Shown piece after piece: positions 1 to 8,475 of a stretch of DNA of 50,898 nt. Source of the DNA: Triparma columacea (lineage: Eukaryota > Sar > Bolidophyceae > Parmales > Triparmaceae); the NCBI GenBank assembly GCA_030267965.1, contig BRYA01000352.1, positions 1-50,898 on the forward strand, given 5' to 3'. Under the pieces are notes generated by a model that did no database searches, was not told the DNA's origin, and worked only from the letters and a program-made list of their open reading frames with translations. Every line of letters starts with the position of its first letter. The first letter of the stretch is position 1. The position numbers and the translations under genes are program-made.

Positions 1-241
1 AGGGTTTGACGACCTTTGAGGGGCGGTATTATCGCGCAAGAGTTCCCAATAATATGGGAACAGGAGGGGGGTACAGAGGAACAGAGAAGGGGTTCAATCG
101 AGTTTATCTGCACAGTCATATGACTGAGAAGCAGAGGAGAGGGACCTGAGAAGCAAACGATCATACTTTAAATGGATAATGGGGTTTTTCCCGGGAAGGA
201 GGGGGGAGGTTAACTAAATATCTACAACTTTCTTTAAATGT
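1..241. other. Intergenic or 5' leader sequence, no gene seen
   Basis: No coding exon could be supported here. The stretch is purine-rich and may hold the promoter and leader of the gene that starts at about 242, or the 3' end of a gene lying outside the window. Confidence 0.4.
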
Positions 242-1069
242 ATGAGTTTGGGCTGTTCGGTGCCCCAACAGATCTCACAACTTCCCAAAACTTCACAAAC
301 ATCTTTCAGCATGCCAAACGTCAATACCGGCTTGAAGAGGCGCACCATGGTGAAGCCCATCGTCGGGAAGTGCCGCACCCACACTTATAAGCTCCCGAGC
401 GACCCTAACTTCACATATGGGATGGTAAACAAGGCAAGTTGGGCGAGGGTGTGTTTGGGCTTTATCTAGTTGGGCTCCGGTTCCAATTTCCTGACACGGA
501 CTTTTCGCGTTTGGTATCCTTCGTCCGCCCATTTCCCGACCCCTTACATGCGTCAACTAACCCATTATCCGAAATCACCCAACTTTCCGTAACCCACAAA
601 GGTGACTGGCGAGTCTGCTGGAGCTGTAGTGTCGTCATGGGACGTTTCCAAGAAGTCCGTTGCGCAGACCACGTCGACGTCGTTCCCCGCCACCAACATT
701 GCCGCTCTTTCACAGGGATGCCTGTCATCCAAGGACCAGCGTGCCTATGCTGTTGCCAACCCCGTCATGAAGACCAAGCCTGAGGTCGGGTCTCCCAAGA
801 AGAAGTGGGTCCCCAAGGTTCCCCCTCAAGGGTTTGGGATTCAGTCTGAGCAGAATGAGATCCCAATGTCCCTCGTCATGTCTGCCCCTGATGATGGACC
901 AGAGCGTGACTATCCCGTGTTCAGCCAACACGCTAAGGGAAAGATGCCTCTACCTAGACCGACCAAATCCAGCCAGCTGTACGCCAAGAAGAATGAATTG
1001 GTCGAAAACCCAGTCGACAGCTTCAAGATGAAGAAGTTTAAGGGTGTCAAGTCCAAGGTCTTCAACTGA
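242..1069 (+). CDS. CFAP77-like ciliary microtubule protein
   Basis: Two exons, 242..433 and 602..1069, give 219 residues. The join is phase 0 and uses a GC-AG intron (AAG then GCAAGT). It produces FTYGMVNK followed by VTGESAGAVVSSWDVSKK, then ATNIAALSQGCLSSKDQRAY. The FTYG, SAGAVVSSW and GC-SKDQRAY blocks, and the Pro-rich lysine-rich tail, resemble CFAP77, a microtubule inner protein of motile-cilium doublets (family recall, not a search). Translation may instead start at the ATG at 311 (MPNVNTGLKRR). The competing GT donor at 425 would delete three residues and has a weaker consensus. The 3' end faces the 3' end of the next gene only 116 bp away. The gene model is fairly sure; the family name is moderate. 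Confidence 0.5.
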
Positions 1070-1185
1070 GAGTTTTCTGGGAGTGGGTGATTGGGGATTG
1101 GGGATGATGTGTTGTCGTCCGACTTTGTAATGTAAAGCGTAGATTTTCCAAAATATTAACATTTTCTTTGCGTCGGCTCGCGTTC

Positions 1186-3135
1186 TTACTTGTTGGTGAC
1201 GTTCTCCTTCATCCAGCTCCTGATGTTGAAAGACTTCGAACTTGTTCTTGCCTTCCTGCGAAGGATGGACACGGGCGCCGTTCTCATCTTGGTTGTAGCA
1301 GTCGCTGTGGTTGTGACCGAAGAGGAGGTGGAATAGGCGGTTGCTGTGGTGCTCTTGGTGCTGGCGACGATCTTCTTTGAGGCCGTTTTTTCCGCGGTCA
1401 TATTCTTCGAGATGGTTTTCTTCCTCTTCTTCTTTGTTGCTGTCAACGGTAATGCAGGGACTCTGTCTTCCAATTCTTTCTCCTGGCCCTTCTTTTTCTT
1501 CTTGTCCTTTTTGTCTCTCTCCTTCTCCTTCTTCTCCTTCTTCTCCTTCTTCTCCTTCTTCTCCTTCTTCTTCTTCTTCTTCTTCGAGGACGTGGTAGCT
1601 GATTCTCCTCCGTTGCTGACTTTATTCGCCTCCCCGTCAGCCTTCCTCTTTTTTGGCTTCTTCTTCCTTGATGGTTCTTTCTCCTTCTTGACAACTTCCT
1701 TAGCGCCCACTTCAGGAATCGCAGTCAGTGGTGTGCTCGTCGGCTTATCCACCAGAATGTTCTGGTCAAGTTGAGTTTCGCTCCCACTTGAATGCACTTC
1801 CAGTGTGCCTGCTTCGTTAGGGTTTTCTTGTGTTGCTCCTTCCGAGCTTGGGGCTGATTCCGGGGCTTGAGTCATTGCCTCGTCCTCTTCTTCGGTGTGA
1901 GGTTGGTCAGCGATACCGTCACCCTGAGTGCATGGAGCTTGTTCCTCGGTGTCTTCTTCGTCTTCTTCGTCGTCGTCATGGTTATCGTCTTCGTCGTTTT
2001 TCATGGGAGTTGGTGGAGGTTGTGAGCAGTTGCTCAAGAGGATCTCGCTGCTCAGTTGGTCGCTGCCAGAGCTGCCCAGCGGTGCTTGCGTTTCTGCGTC
2101 AACTTCTTCCTCATTCTCGTCGTCGTCTTCTTCTTCCTCCTCCTCATCCTCTTCCTCGTTGTCCTCCTTCTCCTCATCCTCTTCCTCATCGTCTTCCTCC
2201 TCCTCCTCGCTGTCAGACATCATGTCTGATATTTTCTTCATAGCCGATTTTGTCACTGCCTCGTTACCCCCTTCTTCTTCTCCTCCTCCTCCTCCTCCTC
2301 CTCCTCCTTCTTCTTCTTCTTCGTCATCCTGATCCTTATCCTCACCTTCACTCTCATCCTCTTCCTCCTCACTCGCACCCTCGCTTGACTCGCCTCCTTC
2401 TTCATCACCTTCTTCGTCGTCTTGTTCGCAACTGTCACTGCAATCGCTTGAACCCGTACTACTCCTATGCAAGATGGAGCCAACCTTACCGACCCCCCTC
2501 AAACCCCCTGCATCGGCAATGGCCCCCCCCACAAAGCTGTACCAAGCCTTCAACCTCTTGAGCAACATCAAGTGGTTAACACCCCCAAGAGCCGCCCTAA
2601 GCTCGACAGTCTTATTTACATCCTCCAAGTCGGTCCCTACAGCGCAACCCGTCTCCTCAAGAATTTCAACCCTTCCCGCTTGAATGCAAAGGGGCAGGGA
2701 GGCAGGCCTCTCACACCCGTCGAAGAGCCCGTCATCGTCCCCCCTCGCCACCGAGCTGAACCTCTTACCGCTACACATGACGACGCTGTTCACGTTCCAT
2801 GCGCTCAAGCGAAGGACCGAGCCCCTCCACCTTGCCTCCTGGTCAATCTTGTCGCCCCCGCCCCCCTGCATCTTGATAATGTTCGCCTTGAAGGCTTCAG
2901 CGGCCTGGAGCGTCAGAAATACCTCCATGTAGTGAGTCCCGTCGGCGACATTTATTCGATGCAGGCTCGAAGACGCGGAAAACAACCCGTTCAGCGATAC
3001 AAGTTGGACCAGCTTGGTGGGACGATCGTCAATAGAGGGGACAAGCTCAGGATCGCCTTCAAGGGTTGAGAAAGTCACTGCTCTGATGATACTATCCTTC
3101 AGCCAAGGGGACAATGCAGAGATGAAGGTACTCAT
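1186..3135 (-). CDS. TPP1/Est3-like OB-fold protein with acidic and Lys-rich tail (putative telomere protein)
   Basis: An intronless 649-residue frame with a clear ATG. Residues about 8-130 look like a single OB-fold domain. PWLKDSI (10-16), VADGTHYMEVFLT (63-75) and RGSVLRLSAWNV (104-115) follow the order of the OB fold of metazoan TPP1/ACD, which has an N-terminal PWI-like helix, a DGTH turn before strand 3 and a hydrophobic strand after an FRG-like turn. TPP1 and yeast Est3 recruit and stimulate telomerase at chromosome ends. After about residue 215 the protein is low complexity: long Asp/Glu runs (about 225-330 and again to about 440), then Lys-rich runs (about 490-570). The C-terminus ends in a compact basic segment with FNIRSWMKENV. 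The tail could bind nucleic acid or histones. The assignment rests on motif order only. Any acidic chromatin protein with an OB-like fold is the alternative. Confidence 0.45.
   Translation of the reverse strand: MSTFISALSPWLKDSIIRAVTFSTLEGDPELVPSIDDRPTKLVQLVSLNGLFSASSSLHRINVADGTHYMEVFLTLQAAEAFKANIIKMQGGGGDKIDQEARWRGSVLRLSAWNVNSVVMCSGKRFSSVARGDDDGLFDGCERPASLPLCIQAGRVEILEETGCAVGTDLEDVNKTVELRAALGGVNHLMLLKRLKAWYSFVGGAIADAGGLRGVGKVGSILHRSSTGSSDCSDSCEQDDEEGDEEGGESSEGASEEEEDESEGEDKDQDDEEEEEGGGGGGGGGEEEGGNEAVTKSAMKKISDMMSDSEEEEEDDEEEDEEKEDNEEEDEEEEEEDDDENEEEVDAETQAPLGSSGSDQLSSEILLSNCSQPPPTPMKNDEDDNHDDDEEDEEDTEEQAPCTQGDGIADQPHTEEEDEAMTQAPESAPSSEGATQENPNEAGTLEVHSSGSETQLDQNILVDKPTSTPLTAIPEVGAKEVVKKEKEPSRKKKPKKRKADGEANKVSNGGESATTSSKKKKKKKEKKEKKEKKEKKEKERDKKDKKKKKGQEKELEDRVPALPLTATKKKRKKTISKNMTAEKTASKKIVASTKSTTATAYSTSSSVTTTATATTKMRTAPVSILRRKARTSSKSFNIRSWMKENVTNK
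1500..2445. repeat. Low-complexity triplet tracts (GAA/GAG and AAG codons)
   Basis: The plus strand reads as long CTTCTC, TTCTTC and CCTCCT tracts, interrupted at about 1600-2100. They encode Glu/Asp and Lys runs of the minus-strand gene. Such tracts commonly change length by replication slippage, so the exact repeat length here should be treated cautiously. Confidence 0.8.
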
Positions 3136-3489
3136 AGCTCTAAATCTTGGTCTTAAAAGGCTTTAAAAGGCTTTCAAACTCGATGGAGGGAGGTCTGAGT
3201 ATTTGGCTTTATTAAGGCTTTTGGAGACAGTAGAGAGTCCCTACTCGCCAATATGTATTTCTGCAGTATTAGAGAACCTATGTATTGGTATGTTAAATTA
3301 GACGGTGTTTACTGTCACAACTTTTTGAACACTTGTTTTTGGCCCCTCCCAGACTCCGACCCAAATCCCTTCTGCCTTGTTTTTCTGCTGTTGCATAGCA
3401 ATAACCTCTTCATCTTTCTTCCATTTCTCCTCCCTACACTCCTCGAACTTGCTGAACTTCCTTTGTCCCCTATCTGTTGATCGTCTTGT
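3136..3489. promoter_or_regulatory. Divergent intergenic region
   Basis: 354 bp separate the start codons of the TPP1-like gene (-) and IQCH (+). It contains a short tandem duplication, ttaaaaggctttaaaaggct, close to the minus-strand start. It presumably carries both promoters, but no recognised core element such as a TATA box could be assigned. Confidence 0.35.
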
Positions 3490-6400
3490 ATGACGACCTC
3501 AGCAGTTTCGTTGGTCGAGAAGCAGCCAGCCCCTCCCAGCCAGCCCAATCCTCAGGCCGGTAGGGCCAACCCAAAGACCAAGCAGGCTGGTGGGTCTGGG
3601 GCGAAGGTGGACGCGTCGTTGCTATTTGCCGTTGAGGATGTTCATACGCTGCCTCTTGTGGTGACGTCGGCGATGCCTCCACCCATTATTTCAACTCACC
3701 TTGCCAAGGCGACAACAGCCTCGGGGGATGGGTTGGGGAAGGGGAGAAGGAAGGGGAAGAAGGGTCAGACTAAGGCATCCATGGCGAGGCTGGATTTCTT
3801 GAACAAGAAGGTCAACGCCGATATGGTTCGCGACAGGGGGAACCTGGGGATAACAATGACAGAGAATGAGTACATGGTTCACCTGGCGAGCACAAGCGGG
3901 AGCACGGGGGGTGCCATGGCGCAGACTCAGGGCTTTTACCGGTCTAAGAAGGTGACTCCGTACACCTCCAACACCTCCTTCAACCCCTCTTCGGTCCGCT
4001 ACGACACCCAGACGCTCAATGACTCTACCGCCAACCCCAAGGCAGCCTCAAACTTCCTCAACACTATTTACGACACGAGAAGGGCTAACCTCGAGGGAGA
4101 GAAGCAATCAACCCTGACGACGGTTAATCTCGACGACGCTGCCACCCTCACAACCCCTGAAACCCAGTCCACTCGCATTTCCAAGAAGATCCCAGAGTCC
4201 AACAGTTCCACCAACCCCCTGCAGGGGGAGATTGAGCAGATCAGGGGCTACCTTGACATGCTCGATCAGTACTCTTTGCATAATTTCCTGATTTGGAAGG
4301 GCGCCTGTGTCACGAACACTCCAGAGTTTTCCTCCTTCAAACGGAAGTATGACTCCTACTGGGGCTCCATCCTTTCCGTGTTGGACTTGCTAGAGAAACT
4401 AATGAAGTCTTACGAAATCCCGCTGGCCGTCATCGACGGCGCAAAAGTGGCCGACCTTGCGGCTTGCGATGCCCCGGTTATTGAGCAAGAGGACCTCCTC
4501 GAGTGCATATCCAACCTCGATCAGATCCTTCCCATCATCGAGTCAAAGTCCTCATCTGATTTGATATTCGGCAAGAAGGGCACCTCCAAGCACCTGAAGA
4601 GCTCGATAGTAAAGATCCAGACCTGGGCTCGTAAGGAGCTTACCATGCGGTGGTACATCCGCGAAATCCTCCGCCGCCGCGCCGCCACCTATATCCAGAC
4701 GGAGTGGAGGAGGTTAAGCAGCGAGTGGAGAGTGAGGGAGATGTTGAGGGTCCGGGAAGGGAAAAGGAAGGTGCAGTGGGACAAGTTGAGTGAGGTGTTT
4801 AGGAGGGACTGGAAGACCAAGTTTGACCCTGACCTTCCTTACGACATTGACAACCCGCGACCGAAGGTGATTGTGCACGTTCCGAGTCTCTCTCTTGAGG
4901 AGTACTTGAGGTTGGGCCTTCCAAGGTGAGTAGAGGGGGGTCTGACTTTTCCACATGCTCGTCCGTCTCCTAATCTCTTCTGCCCCCCCCCCCCTCACCC
5001 CCTCTCCAGATTTCCCATCAGTCAGAATCTCCAACTCCAGAGGCTTGTTGACGTCGGCAACGAAGATGTAGAGGTGGTTTACGTAAGCCCCTTCCCCCTC
5101 GACGACGAGATCGTCGACTACTACAAAAAGATTCTTCAAATCGGCGGAATAGAAACTCCCTCTTCTAAGTTCACCGTTGTGGTGCCAGAGAATAAGGACA
5201 TCTTCCCCTCTCACTTTCCGCTCTCGTCCATCTTAATGTACTCCCCTCATGCCGTCAACCGCATTAGGCAGATCTGCCGGGGCAAGTCTGCCTACATTGT
5301 CGGGGGCGTACAAGGGTGGCAGGAGAAAAGGTGAGGCCGAGCAAAAGTGCGAGCGAAGCTAAGCAAGTTTTGAGAAGGGTCGTTTTGAGAGCTGGACGCC
5401 GCTGCTTTCGCTCCTCCTATAGCTAACCCACCCTTCGGTCGTTCGCATCGCTCCCTACCCTTTCGTTCGCAGGCTCGGGCTGGAGCTGAATCTGCCTGTG
5501 TTTCAGCCCGACCTTCAGGTCAGCAACCTTTACAGTACCAGGGGGGGGGCAAAGAGGGCCTTCATATCCGCCGACGTCAGCGTCCCCGTCGGCGCCCACG
5601 ACATTTACGACGAGGAGGACTTCGTGATAGCCCTGACGAAGCTCATCGCTTCGAACCTAGACGTGGGCAGGTGGATGTTCAGGATAGACGCAGACTACAA
5701 CAACGTGGGGTGCGCCTACTTCGACGTGTCCCACCTGCGGTGCGTGAGGGACCTGAGGAAGGAAAGGGAGCAGCTGTACCTTATCCACAAGGGGGACGTT
5801 ACGGTCTGGCACCACCCGGACGTCCAGCTCCTGGCCAGGGCCAAGGTGCTGAAGGACCTGAGGGGCGCGCTGCACCAAAGGGGGGTGTGCTGCGGGAAGG
5901 AGGTTTTCCTGACCTTCAAGCAGTTCCTGGCGCACTTCATGAGGGTAGGGGGGGTCATCGAGGCGGAGCCCGTGGGGGTCGTGGGGAGGCCGAGCGTCAA
6001 CATGATGATCACGCCACACGGGGAGGTCAGGGTGCAGAGCTGCGTGGACCTGCTAGTGGACGACGAGTCCACGGTCATCGGGTCCTCTTACCCCATGAAA
6101 TCCGTGCCTCTTAAAGCGCTGGAGGGGGCGGGGCTAGCAGTCAGCCGGGAGCTCGCTGAGAGGGGCATGATCGGGTACTACTCCATAAACTTTGTGGCCT
6201 ACAGGGTCAGGGGGGAGGACGGTCAGAAGGGGGGGCTGAGGATGGTGGGCATGGCCATCGAGCCCCAGCTAACCGTCGCGGCCTCCACCTACAAGTTCGT
6301 TAAGTACGTGTGCGGGGAGGCGGCGCTGGGGAGGGGGGTGAAGCTGAGCAGGAGCTACGGGGCCATCGACTCCATGTACAACCCCAGCCTAGGGAGCGTG

Positions 6401-6781
6401 CAGTACGGGAGCTTCTTCAAGCTCTGCAGGATGCAGGCCGTCAGCTTCGACCTCGAGAGCCTCTCGGGGCTCATGTTCCTACTGTTTGACACCCTGAGCG
6501 CTGGGGTTCTGGGGATGGTAGCGGTGGGGGGTACAGTGGCTGAGGGACTAGAGAGGCTAAGCGGGGGGTTCTCATTTATCAAGCAGAATGTGGGCACCCC
6601 TGCTGCATACAACGAGGTCAATCTTAAGGATCTTGATGGGTTCGGAGACACTGTAGGGGGGAGCATGGTCAGCTTCGTCAGGACCATGAAGAGCGTGGAG
6701 GAGACGGCAGAGAAGGCAATGGCTCTGCAGAAGGAAAGGAAGATGAAGCGTCTATTGAAGGAGGCCGCAGTGACAGGTTAA
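3490..6781 (+). CDS. IQCH: IQ motif-containing protein H (IQCH)-like
   Basis: Three exons, 3490..4925, 5010..5330 and 5473..6781, encode 1021 residues, close to the roughly 1,030 of human IQCH. Both joins rebuild an Arg codon split in phase 2. Two IQ-like segments lie at about 374-412 (IVKIQTWARKEL and ATYIQTEWRRL), where calmodulin-like proteins would bind. The C-terminal half has the family's ATP-grasp-like region: SAYIVGG, then STRGGAKRAFISADVSVPVG, then RWMFRIDADYNNVGCAYFDV. IQCH is linked to cilia and sperm function in animals. The coding strand becomes strongly G-rich in exon 3. Intron 2 carries GAGCGAAGC near its donor and GCTTTCGCTCC further downstream. An AATAAA lies 19 bases after the stop. 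Confidence 0.8.
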
Positions 6782-6799
6782 AGATGTCAGTCATTTTGT

Positions 6800-6805
6800 A
6801 ATAAA
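6800..6805 (+). other. Candidate poly(A) signal AATAAA
   Basis: A canonical AATAAA hexamer lies within tgtaataaaaag just downstream of the IQCH stop codon, at a suitable place for 3'-end formation. Confidence 0.45.
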
Positions 6806-6904
6806 AAGTCTAGTAAAATCTGGATTATTATGATAGCGAAAGGGCGACGGTATAAGGGAGGGGAGTGATTCGTGCAATTAATCTGAATATTTTTGAAATA
6901 TATT

Positions 6905-7007
6905 TTAGTGCATTGATGTGCCATGTCCATTGAGGCGCCATGTCGTTTCTGAGGTTCGGTTTTTTCTTCTTTCGTTTTGTTAGTCTCAGTTCCTCACAGC
7001 GATGCCA
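6905..7007 (-). pseudogene. Decayed fifth C2H2 finger behind the zinc-finger gene
   Basis: On the minus strand, 18 nt past the TGA of the zinc-finger gene and in the same frame, the sequence reads WHRCEELRLTKRKKK. It aligns to the finger start WHKCEDCDYKAKKK. The second Cys has become Leu and both zinc-binding His positions are lost. Two stop codons separate it from the live array. The array therefore looks as if it once had at least one more repeat. Confidence 0.5.
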
Positions 7008-7022
7008 AGGTCATGGTTTTTT

Positions 7023-7775
7023 TCATTTGTGGATCCTTGCGCAATGTCGTTTGAGAGTGCCTTTTTGCTTCGCTTTGTAGTCACAGTCCTTACAGTAGTG
7101 CCAGGTCACGTTTTCATTGTGGATGAATGCGCGATGTATCTTGAGATTGCTTTTTAGCTTCGCTTTGAAGTCACAGTCCTTACAGTAGTGCCAGGTCACG
7201 TTTTCGTTGTGGATATTTGTGCGATGCTTCTTGAGATGGCCTTTGTACTTCGTTTTGAAGTCGCAGTCCTTACACTTGTGCCAGGTCACGTTTTTATTGT
7301 GGATAGCTGCGCGATGCTGCTTGACAGTGCTTTTTTTCTTCGCTTTGTAGTCACAGTCCTCACATTTGTGCCAGGTCACACCATTACCATCACCATTTCT
7401 AGAGTCAACGTTCTCGTCATTATCATCGACGTATTCATCGTAGTTTTCCATCGTCATTCCTCTCTTTCGCTTCTTGCTCCTGCTGTTGGTCTTCCCTTCA
7501 GCAACAACCTCCACATTCTCATCCTCATCACATGGTTGGCAAACAAGCAAATCATGGCGTACCACGTCATCATCTTCAACAATATCTTCTCTACTCATTC
7601 TTTCGACACCACCCGCTGTCGATGTACTCTTGTTCCCTCCTTGAAACTCAGCAAGAATACCAGGGTCTGCAGATGTAAATTCTTCCACCTCGAATTCATC
7701 TATTGAGGTAGTATTAGGCGCAAATTTGTCGATATGCGAGCTTAGGTCACCAGAAAGCAACGGCACATACGACAT
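7023..7775 (-). CDS. C2H2 zinc-finger protein with four tandem fingers
   Basis: An intronless 250-residue frame. Residues 1-135 are acidic and probably unstructured, with a basic patch KKRKRG at 101-106 that could serve as a nuclear localisation signal. Four fingers at 138-159, 168-189, 198-219 and 228-249 repeat with an exact 30-residue (90-bp) period. Each is C-x2-C-x12-H-x4-H, with linker (I)HN-(E/K)NVTWH. The near identity of the repeats suggests recent expansion or homogenisation. A DNA- or RNA-binding role is the usual expectation, but no target can be inferred. The 3' flank holds a degenerate fifth finger. Confidence 0.8.
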   Translation of the reverse strand: MSYVPLLSGDLSSHIDKFAPNTTSIDEFEVEEFTSADPGILAEFQGGNKSTSTAGGVERMSREDIVEDDDVVRHDLLVCQPCDEDENVEVVAEGKTNSRSKKRKRGMTMENYDEYVDDNDENVDSRNGDGNGVTWHKCEDCDYKAKKKSTVKQHRAAIHNKNVTWHKCKDCDFKTKYKGHLKKHRTNIHNENVTWHYCKDCDFKAKLKSNLKIHRAFIHNENVTWHYCKDCDYKAKQKGTLKRHCARIHK

Positions 7776-7931
7776 GCTCTCTTGTATTTAACGGTTTGTC
7801 CAGTGTTTTGGTGCAAAAGTTTTTTCCATTCCTCGAAATTCGAACCAAATTACCCCAAATCAATTTTTAATTAGTATTGTGTGATTAACGACGTTTGGAG
7901 ACAATCTATATTGCTTATATCTCCATATATA

Positions 7932-8349
7932 ATGAGTGACTCATCATACACTGCTGTAACTAGACATCGTATGCTCATTAATGGAGATAAAGCAGCATGC
8001 AGGCCCGCAGATCTTCAGCTTGTTGATGATGATTGGGTAGCTTCTAAGCTATCTCCTGATGATTTCAATCATCCTAAGGATATTATTGATGATGAAGAGG
8101 TGAGAGAGAAGAGACGAGTGAGAGAGACGAGTGAGAGAGACTTGTGTTGTGATTGTCTCCACGGCCAGAGTTGATGAGTCTCATGACATTCACTTCCCCA
8201 ATGGGACTCACTTCCCATGCCATTCACCAATCTCTCAACAATCAATTCAATCTCACACCTATCAATCCCCCACCACCACTTACCTGCAGAACAAGGAAAA
8301 GAACGAAGACAAATGGACTGACATTGGTGTACGAAATCCCTCAGTATGA
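7932..8349 (+). CDS. Small spliced hypothetical protein (75 aa)
   Basis: Exon 1 (7932..8099) and exon 2 (8290..8349) join in phase 0. The donor is GAG|GTGAGA and the acceptor CTGCAG. The product begins MSDSSYTAVTRHRMLINGD and ends KWTDIGVRNPSV. It is hydrophilic, acidic in the middle (DDFNHPKDIIDDEE), and has no domain I recognise. The 190-bp intron starts with gagagag-rich repeats. An alternative acceptor at about 8170 exists. With no homology to lean on, the model rests only on splice-site quality and phase. Confidence 0.35.
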
Positions 8350-8475
8350 AATTTGCTACACAATGAACAACATAAAATAATAGCATGTATATAAGTAAAC
8401 AAAACAACACCGGCACAACCGCCGCACCTCTTTTCTTTCCATTTCCTTCTCTCCATTTCCTCGCCTCTCACAATC

